Below are positions 1 through 10,767 of a stretch of 64,000 bases of DNA, in pieces (position 1 is the stretch's first letter; each line of letters begins with the position of its first letter). This DNA is from Mya arenaria (taxonomy: Eukaryota > Mollusca > Bivalvia > Myida > Myidae). The position numbers and the translations under genes were made by a program. Below the pieces are notes generated by a model that saw only the letters and a program-made list of their open reading frames with translations, made no database searches and was not told the DNA's origin. The stretch lies in assembly GCF_026914265.1 (NCBI RefSeq), contig NC_069136.1, forward strand, positions 21,574,051 through 21,638,050, written 5' to 3'.

Positions 1-195
1 ATGTTCGAAAATTAATGTTTTATGCCTAAAAGCGTTACTTACATTTTAAGAAAAAATATTTCTTTGAAGTTTGTCTAACAATTGACATCTGTTTAATTTT
101 GAGATTTCTTATATAAATGAACATTGATGCCAAAATTAGCTTATTCTGAGACCAAAAATAATTAAAATGTCTATCTGTGAGAGTGCAGCTTTTAA
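1..195 (+). mobile_element. 3' part of a miniature inverted-repeat element (GCTGCACTCTCACAG family)
   Basis: The stretch ends at 168-193 with CTATCTGTGAGAGTGCAGC followed by TTTTAA, the right terminal repeat shared with elements at 7867-8215, 12051-12370 and 58623-58803. The internal text (for example the segment reading TTCTGAGACCAAAAATAAT) matches the end of the 7867-8215 copy. The left end lies outside the window. No coding capacity is visible. Confidence 0.55.
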
Positions 196-289
196 GCCCA
201 AAATTCATTACAAGGCTTAGCAAATGAACAAACGAATGACACATAGACCCTCTTCATACAGGCTGTTTTCATATTTTGTTCACATATAT

Positions 290-690
290 TAATTAGTTAA
301 AATGACACTTTTATTCAATATCATACATAAACATGTGTAACAAACATAAATTTTCTCTGATAAACCTTTAACTACTTACTAAATAATGCATTTATGAGAA
401 ATATTAATTACTGATAACAAGATTATAACCGTGTATTTAATAGCAGAAAGCGCAAAAGTATTAAATTAATGGTGAATGCTTTACTGATTTACTGTGACCT
501 GCTGTACTATAGTCTTATAAGGTAGAAATACCGTGTTTATGCTTATTTCTTTCAAATTGAACTCGGTATCCTTCTTAAAAATAATTGCTGTCAAGCATCC
601 TTTTTGCAAAATTAAAACAATATTATTGAATGTGGTAAATCTTATTTGGGAGTAAGAGTGCATCTTTAATTGAGATATAAAAATAAATGC
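290..690 (-). mobile_element. Miniature element of about 390 bp (TTAAAGATGCACTCTTACT family), minus orientation
   Basis: Read on the minus strand this matches the copies at 18593-18990 and 20198-20560 along most of their length: a start like TAAAGATGCACTCTTACTCC, then a region with AAATCTTTTAGCATTCACC-like text, then GGTTACAATCTTGTTATCAG and an end near AAGAGTGTCATTTT. Three dispersed copies with shared ends and no open frame indicate a non-autonomous element. Confidence 0.65.
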
Positions 691-782
691 ACAAGTACAA
701 ATACTCAATATATAGAATGATTCTGAAACAACCCGAATGGATATCTAAATTTGACCTTGCCCCCCCCCCCCAAAAAAAAAAA

Positions 783-1003
783 GTTTGGTTAGGGTTACAT
801 CCTTTTCAAAACAGGTAGGCATTTTTGAATAAGGGTTTATATAAGAACGTAATGGTCATCATTGGAGAATGGTGTTAAATTTATCTTCTGTGAAACCCCG
901 TTAGGGTTTTAATCTTAATAATAAACCACCCACTTATTTACCAACTGACTATAAAAACGGTAGGGTCGGCGCCTATTTCGTAGGTAGGGTCAGGTAGCCC
1001 TTT
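783..1003 (+). repeat. Dispersed repeat containing GGTTAGGGTTACATC ... GTAGGGTCGGCGCCTATTTC
   Basis: The same order of blocks (GGTTAGGGTTACAT, then CATCATTGGAGAATGGTGTTA, then CGGTAGGGTCGG followed by ATTTCGTAGGTAGGGT) recurs at 44458-44670 and 52853-53065. Short fragments occur at 56275-56320, 57890-57950 and 62655-62690. It is preceded by a C11/A12 homopolymer run at 761-781. It lies just upstream of the candidate exon at 1046. Confidence 0.6.
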
Positions 1004-1045
1004 TTAGGCCTTATATAAATAAAATGCTTTCCTTTTTAATTCCAG

Positions 1046-1356
1046 ACATTTACTTGGCGTGTGGTACAAGCGGCAAGTTTTTCATAACGAAAAACCGAGA
1101 TGATCTCGGTGCAAAATTTGGATCTCATCCAGTAGATGGGTACGATTGTGTAGATTGTTCAAATGATTGTTCAAGAGCAGAAGGCAATGATGCTACATCC
1201 GAATCATCTGATATGGAAGTAACAGAAGTAACCCCAAAGGGATGCAATGATAGCGGCTATGCGTCTCCCTACGGGAGTCAAGAACAACCCACTGAAAACA
1301 ACCAGTGCCTGCTACAGTCATTTGCCAGTCAAAACAGCATAGAAATTGATGGTTAA
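1046..1356 (+). CDS. Candidate terminal coding exon of an unrecognised gene that starts left of the window
   Basis: A good 3' splice site (TTTTTAATTCCAG, AG at 1044-1045) precedes an open frame of about 103 codons ending in TAA at 1354-1356. The text starts DIYLACGTSGKFF and is a hydrophilic, acidic, Ser/Thr/Asn-rich tail with six cysteines. It holds the string DSGYAS, which fits the beta-TrCP phosphodegron pattern DSGxxS, and closes with SQNSIEIDG. An ATG at 1024 opens the same frame but lies before the splice-like site, so I prefer an exon over a stand-alone gene. No upstream exon was found in 1-1000. I do not recognise the family; it could also be a chance frame, but its composition is protein-like. 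Confidence 0.45.
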
Positions 1357-1394
1357 GGAATGTACATACCACTCCATTAGTAACCAGTTATGCC

Positions 1395-1570
1395 AGTGAG
1401 CTATTACAGGCGAACCCTGTTGGCTCGAACTCCCAGGGACCAGAGAAAATACATTGAGCCTCGAGAATTTCTAGCCAAGCGAGATACTACCTTTAGTATA
1501 AAGAAATCGGTCCTTTACATCCAGTTCGAGCCAACGAGGAATTCGAGCCAACGGGATTCGACTGTATGGC
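1395..1570 (+). repeat. Dispersed repeat rich in GGCTCGAAC / TTCGAGCCAA motifs, copy 1
   Basis: Alternating GGCTCGAAC and GTTCGAGCCAACG blocks flank a shared core (TATAAAGAAATCGGTCC, then TACATCCAGTTCGAGCCAA). The same core occurs at 2685-2815 and, inverted and diverged, at 55035-55300. The ends read toward GACTGTA. It is probably a miniature transposon; the open frame across it is not a gene. Confidence 0.6.
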
Positions 1571-1929
1571 AAAGGGATATAGTTGATCGCTTATTGCTTT
1601 TTTTTTAGCTCGATTGTTGAGAAAGCTATGCTGATAACTTTTAGATTCACGATCGGGTCAATTCTAGTTCTGGGGCCTTATTCGAAAAAAACACCATTAA
1701 ACATATTTCAAGAGTAGAATTTGAGAATTGTATTTGGCTTATAGACTGAATGTCATAACCGAGGCATATCTAAGGATATAAGAACTGCTTTTACTACGGC
1801 CCCGGAAATCCTTTTTGAGAGGCCATGATTGTGTTCCCCTGGTACGGATCGAGCCCGCAGACTCTTTGGTGACACATCTTGATCACTTTTAGCACCTCAA
1901 AAAGATTTTACAAGGATTGTGAAACAAGT

Positions 1930-2155
1930 TATTACAACAGTATATTAATCACTCTTGTTGGCACGATTTTACGCGAGAGTGTGGTATTATTTTGTGTGGG
2001 TGGGGGGGGGACCGGAAAACCCAGAGAAAACCCACTTGTCCAGCTTGGTGACCACAAACCAAACTCACATCAAAGAGATTTGGGGTGCTGCGGAGTATTT
2101 TGGGGCACTAGAGATGGACCTTGGGGCGTTGCAGATGGGGGTTTTAGCGCTATAA
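1930..2155 (-). mobile_element. V-SINE-like element, 3' and core part
   Basis: On the minus strand the order is GGTTTGTGGTCACCAAGC, GGACAAGTGGGTTTTCTC, GGGTTTTCCGGTCCCCC, then CACACTCTCGCGTAAAATC and GTGCCAACAAGAGTGA. This resembles the core and 3' end of bivalve V-type SINEs as I remember them, and it shares the GTGATCACTAAGCC-GGACAAGTG block with the plus-strand copy at 59083-59235. A GGGCTCGATCC string near 1850 (minus strand) may be a remnant of another tRNA-derived head. A G9 run lies inside. Confidence 0.6.
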
Positions 2156-2324
2156 GCAAATATGTTGTACTTCTGTATGTATAAATAATATATAGTAGTT
2201 GCAGATTCTTACCAAAATATCATCAATAAATGATTGATATTATATATAATGTTGAGAACAGTTTTCGCCCTTCAATGGGTGAAGGATTTATTAGAATATT
2301 TTTTCATTTATTACAGTTACAACA

Positions 2325-2445
2325 TGAGATGATGAATTAACATTACGATGAATTATCATTACGATAAATTAGTATAACATTTAATTTTCATTACTTTGAA
2401 TTAACATTGCGATGAATTAACATAACATTGAATTAACATCACTTC
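2325..2445. repeat. Imperfect short tandem repeat (GATGAATTAACATTAC)n
   Basis: About six degenerate copies of a 15-24 bp unit, GATGAATTAACATTACGAT with variants, in AT-rich DNA. The surrounding 2160-2670 contains no gene that I can see. Confidence 0.6.
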
Positions 2446-2684
2446 AGTTTTGTTTTATTTCTGTATTGTATATTGTGTACATATATATTATATAATTTGG
2501 TTTCAATAAATGTATAAACAATTTAAACGTTCTCAATTATTTAACAAAGTGTCTACTTATTAATGTTTAATACCCATAATTTAATTCAAAAGTGTTATCA
2601 ATTATTAATGCAAAAACAACGTTTTCCCAAGAATATAATTAATACAAAAGTGTAAACGAAAGAATTTTATTTCAACCTACAGTC

Positions 2685-2815
2685 TTACCCCGTTGGCTGG
2701 AATTTGAGCCAAGCGGGATTTTTTTACCTTCAGTATAAAGAAGTCGGTCCCTTGCATCCAGTTCGAGCCAATGAGAAATTCGAGCCAAGCGAGTTCGAGC
2801 CAACGAGATTCGACT
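2685..2815 (+). repeat. TTCGAGCCAA dispersed repeat, copy 2
   Basis: Same core as at 1395-1570: CCGTTGGCTGGAATTTGAGC, then CAGTATAAAGAAGTCGGTCC, then GCATCCAGTTCGAGCCAATG and an end near GATTCGACTTTA. Part of the same dispersed family. Confidence 0.6.
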
Positions 2816-2879
2816 TTAGTTGTTAATGAAAGCGATGCATGTATGTTAACTGGCCGTGGATCAGACAAATAGAACAGCA

Positions 2880-3800
2880 AAATATTGCAACAAACACGTG
2901 TTTTCTCTCAAAGATCCGAACTAGACCAAAAGCCATCTGAAATTGCATCTTCCAAAACAAGAATTCCTATGATTGCCTGTCGATTCAACAAAAAGTGTTG
3001 GCCAAAATATCACTGGATAAAAAGTCAAATCACAGTCTCAAACTGAATTCATTTTATCTCATATAGGCGAAGTAAAATGATTCAAGATCTTGTATGTTGT
3101 TTTACTCTTTTTAAAAAACATTATGTTCATAGACAATGCTGATAAAATCCGTTGTCATTATTTCCGATAACATTTTCTAGAGAAATCATGTACTTGAACC
3201 AGTGTTCAAAACAATGAGTTTTTCTCGGTTACATTTTTGCTGTAGAATACATTTTCTTTGAATTATTGACCAAAGTTTTAATGAGTATATTTGTCGCGTA
3301 ATACTACTGAGAGCTTTCTATAAGTCTCCACTTAAACTTGTTAGAACTCTTCAAGTTAATAAACAACAATTGTTCAAATGTTCATTCTATTCTTTATTTT
3401 AAAACGTTCCTTATAGGTATAATTATGTAGTTCTAAATACAGCATAACATTCAAAGCTCATCCCAAAACTTCATTCCAGTCCATTCCATTCAAAGGACTC
3501 GACCGGGTGCACTCTTCGTCCCTCTCCATAGAAAATGATCCAACTTAAATACTGTGCATATGAAGTAAATGTGACAGCTTAACAACACAAAGCGCATTTG
3601 TACCAAGTCGGCTGTCAACCACTTTCGCATTCATTGACAATCAAATATAACAATAATTACTAAACATTCAGTATGAAGACAAATATCCATTTAATTAAAA
3701 GCTAATTATATCTTAAATATAACGCGAATGATGTCATTATGTTACATTCGTCTCTTTCTTTTTATCAAGATTTTGAAGAAAATCTTTGCTTCAACCCAAA
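2880..3800. other. Intergenic DNA without a recognised feature
   Basis: AT-rich sequence. I found no splice-supported coding frame, no tandem repeat and no terminal inverted repeats here on either strand. Confidence 0.5.
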
Positions 3801-3809
3801 ACAATGGAT

Positions 3810-4160
3810 ATCATTTTCTCTCACCTCAGATAAGTAGATCCCATAATTTAACAATGCTAGAAATTCTTATCTTGCCCACGGGCAAAGATAAAATGCCCGT
3901 ATTGGACTCCTTTTTTATGGTCGCCGCATAGTAATTACCTCCCTTGTTGAAAACTAAGCACAAAAGAGTTCCAGCGAAAAAAATACATTTTTCTTTATTT
4001 TGTTTAACTGATGTGGGAGAAAAGGCATCTAGCATAGCCGCTCGTGTAAGATAGGTTCATTCCGACCCTCGCGCAGGGTGTTTAGCGGAAACCCGGTAAA
4101 CCTTGTTTCCGCAAAACACCCTACGCTCGGGTCGGAATGAACCTATCTTACACTCTCGGT
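3810..4160 (-). mobile_element. Dispersed element with a long terminal hairpin (relative of 59255-60335)
   Basis: Read on the minus strand this tracks the element at 59255-60335: AACACCCTGCGCGAGGGTCG, AACCTATCTTACACGAGC, TTTTCTCCCACATCAGTTAA, CAAGGGAGGTAATTAC, then ATCTTTGCCCGTGGGCAAG and GGGATCTACTTATCTGAGG. The end at 4040-4159 folds on itself: arms 4040-4092 and 4105-4159 are nearly complementary, with a short loop (CCGGTAAACCTT). There is no coding content. Confidence 0.65.
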
Positions 4161-4435
4161 CATGGAAGATACTAATAATGTTACATATTCTATGAGAGAA
4201 TGCACTTTAAAAAGAGTCAAAATGTAAGTGATTTTGAATAGCATATGATGTTATGGATGGCATTCATACTAATATTTTTACCATAGAAAAGGTTTTCTGA
4301 CGAAAGCTCTAATTGGACTCGGTCCGCCTGATCGCTACAAATTTTATAACCAGCAACCTAGACCACTCACCTGCGGAGAAAATGTTATTTAAGAGTATTT
4401 ACTTTAACACGCGATTTCATTGAAGACGAGTTACC

Positions 4436-5130
4436 TCCCCTGTCGCTTTACTCATTCTTCAAGTTGAGTGTATTACAAATTCCATTGCGCTTTACTCATT
4501 CTTCAAGTTGAGTGTATTACCTATTCTATTGCGCTTTACTGATTCATCAAGTTGAGTGTGTTACCAATATTTCATTGCGCTTTACTCATTCTTCATGTTG
4601 AGTGTATTACCAATTTCATTGCGCTTTACTCATTCTTCAAGTTGAATGAATTACCAATTCCATTGCGCTTTACTCATTCTTCAAGTTGAGTGTATTACCC
4701 ATTTCATTGCGCTTTACTCATTCTTTAAGTTGAGTGTATTACCCATTTCATTGCGCTTTACTCATTCTTCAAGTTGAGTGTATTTTACCAATTCCATTGC
4801 GCTTTACTCATTCTTCAGGTTGAGTGTATTACCAATGTCATTGCGCTTTACTCATTATTCAAGTTGAATGAATTACCAATTCCATTGCGCTTTACTCATT
4901 TTTCAAGTTGAGTGTATTACCCATTTCATTGTGCTTTACTTATTCTTCAAGTTGAATGAATAACCAATTCCATTGCGCTTTACTCATTCTTCAAGTTGAG
5001 TGTATTACCCATTTCATTGCGCTTTGCTCATTTGTCAAGTTGAGTGTATAACCTCTTTTACTGCACTTTACTCATTCATCGAGTTGAGTGAATGGCCCAT
5101 TCCCTAGCCCTTTACTCATTCTTCAAGTTG
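4436..5130 (+). repeat. Minisatellite, about 44-bp unit, 16 copies
   Basis: The core GCTTTACTCATTCTTCAAG followed by TTGAGTGTATTACC recurs about every 43-47 bp from 4442 to 5109 (16 hits, the later ones more diverged). Each unit contains an ACTCA...TGAGT dyad. The apparent open frame from 5088 is incidental. Confidence 0.9.
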
Positions 5131-5560
5131 AGACAATGGGGTGTAAAAGAGGGGATTTGTGTCGGTATCCTACGATGTCGACATTTATGGTAAGGGCTAC
5201 AGTGTCGACGACCGTGTGCGTTAATGAACAAGCGTTGATTAGCTGTTCGTGTTCAACGACATTACCTGATGTATCACGATCATTAACCTAATAAGATATT
5301 AAGTATTACCACCATTATCTGTATGCCTAGGTGATTTACTTCGCTGTTAACGATGTTTTTGCTCTGTACTTCCATGTGTGAGATAACCTTAGTGGCAATT
5401 ACTGTGGTAATGTTTAATCCTGTGATTTTATGGTATTGTCCATTACGTATAATCGGTTGGAAATTAATATGTTTAACTGTAGTTATAAGTTAATAATGCT
5501 ATCTATGAAATAAATCGGTATTGATGAGTAATTAGTTGTGGTGGTGTTAAATCATATTTA
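5130..5560. other. Non-repeat intergenic DNA, no recognised gene
   Basis: Nothing supportable is visible: no exon with convincing splice sites and no similarity to the other repeats in the window. Confidence 0.45.
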
Positions 5561-5599
5561 TACTCGCACTCGGGCCTTGCCCATTCGGCAAGTGCTCTG

Positions 5600-5822
5600 A
5601 TAAGATTGTAAGTCATTTAAGTTTTTTTGATCACCCAGTTTAGAGCTACAATGGTTCTTTAACGTGCACCAGTGTATAGCACTGTCACACTTGACCCCCA
5701 TTTAACGTCCCTCCCGGAAGACTATTTGGATTTTTTAGTGGTGCAGCGGGGACTCGAACATGCGACCGCAGGACAGACAACAGTATGGTGCGTTACCACT
5801 AGACCGCGGATCCGCCACGAAT
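5600..5822 (-). mobile_element. tRNA-derived SINE
   Basis: On the minus strand the head reads GCGGATCCGCGGTCTAGTGG, TAACGCACC, then GTCGCATGTTCGAGTCCCC, which supplies RNA polymerase III A-box-like (TCTAGTGGTAACGC) and B-box (GTTCGAGTCCC) sequences at tRNA spacing. The body continues with GTGACAGTGCTATACACTGG and TGCACGTTAAAGAACCATTG. It lacks a closed tRNA cloverleaf, so this is a SINE rather than a tRNA gene. Confidence 0.65.
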
Positions 5823-5857
5823 AAATTAGTTGTTATATACGAGTCGCAGGACCGTTA

Positions 5858-6220
5858 CCATTCGGAACACATAGGCCAATTTCCATCGGAAATTACTTCG
5901 GATGCATGTGGATTGTTTACAATACATTTACATTTAACTACGCTTCAAGAACATCGCCACTAGCGCCACATCGCACGCCCCCCCCCCCCCCCCCCAAAAA
6001 AAAAAAACCGTTCAAGTTTATTTTTTATTTCAATTTAGGAGAAAAGGTAATAAAACACGCCCAAAATGCACCATTTCGGAAAAAAAAATTCTTCGGGGAG
6101 TACATTCACCCCCACCACCACCACCAACACTTAAAATCAAATTAATTTCGGTTCTGAGGGATGGACGCACATCCGAGGTTGTTTTCGGTGGGAAATGGCC
6201 GAGTAGCTACGATTTGACCA
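5858..6220 (+). mobile_element. Diverged copy of the CATTCGGAAC...CTCGG inverted-repeat element
   Basis: It starts CATTCGGAACACATAGGCC, continues into a TCGGATGCATGTGG-like segment, and ends with ACATCCGAGGTTGTTTTCGG then GGAAATGGCCGAGTAGC. These are degenerate forms of the termini of the 10211, 13851 and 17753 copies. The interior differs and contains a C17/A11 homopolymer tract (5980-6007) and CCACCA repeats. No clear target duplication is visible. Confidence 0.45.
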
Positions 6221-6839
6221 TAACGTGTGTTAAGATGTCGGACCCCTTTCATTTTTTGTTTTGAAGGGGGTGGGGAATTGGTTTGGGGAGCGGTTTTTGT
6301 CATGAAGTTTATGTTATGTTATTGAAGGCTTTGTTAAGTGCAATGTATTGTAAACATATTTGTACTACTTATATATTATATATTAATGTAACATTTGCAT
6401 ATTACAATTACAACAATTCCGTTTTGTTTTATTTTGTTCTGGTTATACATTATTTAATTTGGAATTACGCAAGCACCTTATCTTTGCAATCAAATTATCC
6501 GGTTAACGCTGATTTGATTCCATTGATATGAATATTACAATGAAAACTGCACGGACAAGCCCAGTAGTCGAAAAATAAAATATAGTTTAGGGTCACGAGG
6601 TAATGGCCCAAACGAAAATTATCTAGAGACACAAACATGGTAACACCACATACACAAATACAAACACCAAACAAATATTTACACCACATACCAAAATATA
6701 AACTGACCACGCCATCACCAAAATTGCTTAACCGTTAAATGAATGGTTAACCGCCATTGTACAGTCAGTGAAACAAGGGTTATAACAAGACTAATTTAAT
6801 GCAAAGCATCATAGACGCCGCGAATGGTTTTGAAAGATG

Positions 6840-7250
6840 ACTAAAAGGAGGCAGTTGCAGTTCACCAGCTTACCAAGTTTGAGGAACTTGGATGCAAGTA
6901 TTTTTCAGTTATTGAACAAATTTGGACTTTCAGTTCAACGTCACCACAACCTTGACCCTTGACCAACTGACGTAACAACAGTTAGCGTGCTGTTAATGTG
7001 TAAGTGAAATCTACCAAGTTCGAGGTCTCTAGGCCAAAGCGTTTTCAGTAATTGATTGAAATCTGCGTATTTTCGGCTTATGGAAAACAACCTTGACATT
7101 CGACCCACTGACCTCTAAAGCAATATGGGTAAATTTGCTGGTTATGACCAAACTGCCTACGAAGTTCGAGGTCTTTTGGCCATAGGATTCTTCATATATT
7201 GATCGGAAATCGATTTTCAGTTGAAGATAAGCTGAAGGTCTACACGACAT
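6840..7250. repeat. Degenerate repeats of about 150 bp (CAAGTTCGAGG ... CCTTGAC...CTGAC)
   Basis: Three loosely similar units contain ACCAAGTTTGAGGAACTTGG- or CGAAGTTCGAGGTCT-like text, then TTTTCAGT and an ATTGA string, then CAACCTTGACCCTTGACC. The pattern resembles the 130-bp repeats at 56.8-57.5 kb. No gene is visible. Confidence 0.4.
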
Positions 7251-7254
7251 AGTG

Positions 7255-7866
7255 ATACACAGGTCGATTTCTCAACTTTCTTGATTCAAATATATGGGTT
7301 AAACAGGTCGATTTTTCAACTTTCTTGGCTCAAATATACGGGTTAAACAGGTCGATTTTTCAACTTTCTTTACTCAAATATCGAGGTTAAACAGGTCAAT
7401 TTTTCAACTTTCTTGGCTAAAATATAGGAGTTAAACACGGTGAATTTTCAACTGTCTTTGACTCAAATAAAGGGTTTAACAGGTCGAATTTTCAACTTTC
7501 TTGGCTCAAATATAGGTGTTAAACAGGGTGATTTTCAACTTTATTTGATCATGTTAAACAGGGTGATTTTTCAACTTTTTTTACTCAAATATAGGGGTTA
7601 AACAGGGTGAATTTTCAACTGTCTTTGACTTAAATATAGGGGTTAAACAGGGTGAATTTCAGATTTCTTTGACTCAAATATAGGGGGTAAACAGGGTGAT
7701 TTTTCAAATGTCTATCACTCAAATTTAGAGGTTAAACAGGGTGATTGTTCAATTGTCTTTGACTCAAATACAGGGTTTAACAGGGTGATTTTTCAACTGT
7801 CTATGACTCAAAATTAGAGTTTAAACAGGGTGAATTTTCACATTTCTTTGACTAAAATATAGGGGT
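7255..7866 (+). repeat. Minisatellite, about 46-bp unit, roughly 13 copies
   Basis: The unit is GGTTAAACAGGGTGATTTTT, CAACTTTCTTTGACTCAAAT, ATAGG. The first copies carry ACAGGTCG where later copies carry ACAGGGTG, so there are two subfamilies laid head to tail. Confidence 0.9.
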
Positions 7867-8215
7867 CAAAGCTGCACTCTTATAAATGGACGGTTTCTTT
7901 TTTTGTCTTGGAATAATCAATCCTTGTGCAAATGTTTGGAAAACAGTGATATGAGACTGCTTACAAAATGATCAGATCGCAGGTTTTCTTGTATTTTCAA
8001 AGTTATCTGTTTTATTGCTAAAAGCGTTTCTTTTTTTAGAACTGGATATTTTGGCAATTTCTTAGACAATTGGGATACATGTGATGATGTTTGTTCTAGT
8101 GTTAGTTATTTTATATGACTTGATTTAAGGCACTGATGCAAAAATCAGTTTTCTGAGATAAAAATAAAACTAATGCTAAAACTGTCAATCTGTGAGAGAG
8201 CAGCTTCAAGCATGG
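7867..8215 (+). mobile_element. Miniature inverted-repeat element (GCTGCACTCT family)
   Basis: Left end CAAAGCTGCACTCTTATAAA, right end CAATCTGTGAGAGAGCAGC followed by TTCAA. Internal GATCAGATCGCAGGTTTTC is shared with the copy at 12051-12370. The array at 7255 abuts its left end. Confidence 0.6.
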
Positions 8216-8444
8216 GGAGCCCAAGTTTCTCCATAATAGTTATAATTTTCATTAATGATTTAATGGAGCATTATATTCTTTATATCGACGTATTTGCATT
8301 TATAACGAACTATGCCCTATACTTCTGCGTCACGCTGACAATCAAGTTCTATTTGCAAATTATGCCCAGCCGCTGCAATCGATGTTAACAAACATAGAAA
8401 ACTCTTTCAACACTTGAGCATTATTAAAATAAGCACAATTACAA

Positions 8445-8575
8445 CCATTCGGAACACCTCACATCGAACGTATATTGACGGTTTACAATGTCAGAATATT
8501 TTACATTTAAGTACGCTGCAATGATAGATCGCGTAGTAATTTCGATGGAAAATGGCCGACGAGTTCCGAATGATA
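8445..8575 (-). mobile_element. Internally deleted Mutator-like miniature element
   Basis: It has CATTCGGAACACCTC at the left and GGAAAATGGCCGACGAGTTC-CGAATG at the right. The interior (GACGGTTTACAATGTCAG, GTACGCTGCAATGATAGATC) matches the family at 13851-14180. Only about 130 bp remains. Flanks AATTACAAC and ATATGTAAC are a poor match for a target duplication. Confidence 0.5.
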
Positions 8576-8599
8576 TGTAACAAAAAATATAGATATTTA

Positions 8600-9400
8600 A
8601 AAAGGAACTACATTCGGTACACCCGACATACAAGGCACACACTTTTTAACGGTTGAAACACTTAATTTTTTTTTCTATGCATAAACAAAACAAACAACAC
8701 AGTGCTGTTTTAAAATTAATAACTAATGCATCGCCATAAAGGCAATAGGTATTCCATTTTAACGGGAAAATTATTCCGTTATCACGAGATATTGTTTGGT
8801 TTAAACGATTTAGTATTTCGATTTTACGCAATATTATTCTGAATAACGAGATATTTCTATTTCGTACTGATTATTGAAATTTACCAGGAATATTTACTTT
8901 TCACAAGGTTACGGGCCTTTAATGTTTCTATTTCAAGTATGTTATAAACTGAAAATGATTAAAATTTCCACTGGACAGGTCATTTTTAAGTGAAGCTACA
9001 AATCTTTTTTTCCATTGTAAAGAAAGTCGAATAAGATAAGGGAGAAGCAAATAGGTATCGAAAACGATATTTTTAGCTCTGTTGTTGTAGAAGAGTTGAA
9101 GATATTTATTTTTGGCGTAAAATAAACAGATGATATTATTTCTCAAAACGGGAAGGATGCTAAACTATGATACAAAGTTGGAATTTATCTGGCTGACCGA
9201 TAATCAAAGGTCAAGGTCGAAGTTTAAACGATTACTTTTTATGTCAGTATCGGGATAAAAACTAACAACAAACAATAAAATATGCTCAAAATGCACCATT
9301 TTGGTATAGAAATTGTTAAAATATTCATGGTTTGATTGTGGAGTTTGTATTTGTGTATGTGGTGTAAGTTTGTTTCTGTCGTATGGGTTTAATATTATGT
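8600..9400. other. Intergenic DNA without a recognised feature
   Basis: AT-rich sequence with short chance frames only. I see no terminal repeats, tandem repeats or exon-like segments. Confidence 0.45.
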
Positions 9401-9402
9401 TA

Positions 9403-10037
9403 ATATGTTTGTGTCTATATATAGTTCATTGTCATTTGGACCCTTGCCTTGTGTTCCTGTACATGTTTGTGTCTATATATAGTTCATTGTCATTTGGACC
9501 CTTGCCTTGTGCTCCTGTACATGTTTGTGTCTATATATAGTTCATTGTCATTTGGACCCTTGCCTTGTGCTCCTGTACATGTTTGTGTCTATATATAGTT
9601 CATTGTCATTTGGACCCTTGCCTTGTGCTCCTGTACATGTTTGTGTCTATATATAGTTCATTGTCATTTGGACCCTTGCCTTGTGCTCCTGTACATGTTT
9701 GTGTCTATATATAGTTCATTGTCATTTGGGCCCTTGCCTTGTGCCCCTGTACATGTTTGTGTCTATATATAGTTCATTGTCATTTGGACCCTTGCCTTGT
9801 GCTCCTGTACATGTTTGTGTCTATATATAGTTCATTGTCATTTGGACCCTTGCCTTGTGCTCCTGTACATGTTTGTGTCTATATATAGTTCATTGTCATT
9901 TGGACCCTTGCCTTGTGCCCCTGTACATGTTTGTGTCTATATATAGTTCATTGTCATTTGGACCCTTGCCTTGTGCCCCTGTACATGTTTGTGTCTATAT
10001 ATAGTTCATTGTCATTTGGACCCTTGCCTTATGCTCC
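9403..10037 (+). repeat. Minisatellite, 58-bp unit, about 11 nearly identical copies
   Basis: The unit is ATGTTTGTGTCTATATATAG, TTCATTGTCATTTGGACCC, TTGCCTTGTGCTCCTGTAC. The period is exactly 58 (for example 9461, 9519) and most copies differ only by one C/T (GCTCC or GCCCC) or one A/G. Such homogeneity implies recent expansion or conversion. Confidence 0.95.
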
Positions 10038-10210
10038 TTAACAGAGTTTATTTTGAATTTTCGACTGATGGGCTTTTCCCTGCATTTTTCATTGTATTAT
10101 TGCACTGGGTTACTGAAATATTTTGAGCAGTATCTTTACCTGCCAATGTGACCGTCGAAATCATGCGATGTAATTAATACACATGATCGAATTTAATACA
10201 CACTGGTTAC

Positions 10211-10546
10211 CATTCGGAACTCCTCGGCCGTTTTTATCGAAAACAACCTCGGATGTTTGCCGGTACATATGTTGAAGTAGTTCGTAAAGTTTTTAATTAA
10301 ATCATTAATTAAATGTAGTGTTTTAGAGTTGTATTTATTGATCTAAGTTTAAATTGATTGCAGTCTAAGTGTATTATTCCAAACATAATTAAGAATCCCA
10401 AAAATTAAGTCACAGAGTTTAACTGCTACATCAAATTACTACGCGATCTACTTGCAGCGGACTTAAACGTACCACTTTTTAGTATGTAAACCGTCCAAAT
10501 ACATCCGAGGTTGTTTTCGATAAAAATGGCCGAGGAGGTCCGAATG
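10211..10546 (+). mobile_element. Mutator-like miniature element, copy A, with 9-bp target duplication
   Basis: The terminal inverted repeats of about 45 bp begin CATTCGGAACTCCTCGGCC; the right end is the complement, ending GGCCGAGGAGGTCCGAATG. The element is flanked on both sides by ACTGGTTAC, a perfect 9-bp duplication as made by Mutator/MULE transposases. The interior is about 245 bp and non-coding. A half-terminus (ACACCTCGGCCATTATC) follows at 10562-10630. Confidence 0.85.
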
Positions 10547-10740
10547 ACTGGTTACGTGCAATTGGAACACCTCGGCCATTATCAAACAGAATTGTCCGAA
10601 GCTTGCCGGAGATGGCCGAGTTGTTACGATTTGGTTTACATGTATGATGTTTTTGCAACAAAATAAAACGAGTTGTATATTCCTATTGATATTTTCATTA
10701 AGAACTTATTCTAAGTTCTTAATATAAGTTAAGTGATGTG

Positions 10741-10767
10741 TTGTTGTTGTTGTTGTTGTTGTTGTTA
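10741..10767 (+). repeat. (TTG)n microsatellite
   Basis: About nine uninterrupted TTG units followed by a T-rich run. Confidence 0.9.

Noticed and set aside
787..800. Telomere-like GGTTAGGGTTA
   Set aside because: A single occurrence inside a dispersed repeat; no tandem TTAGGG array.
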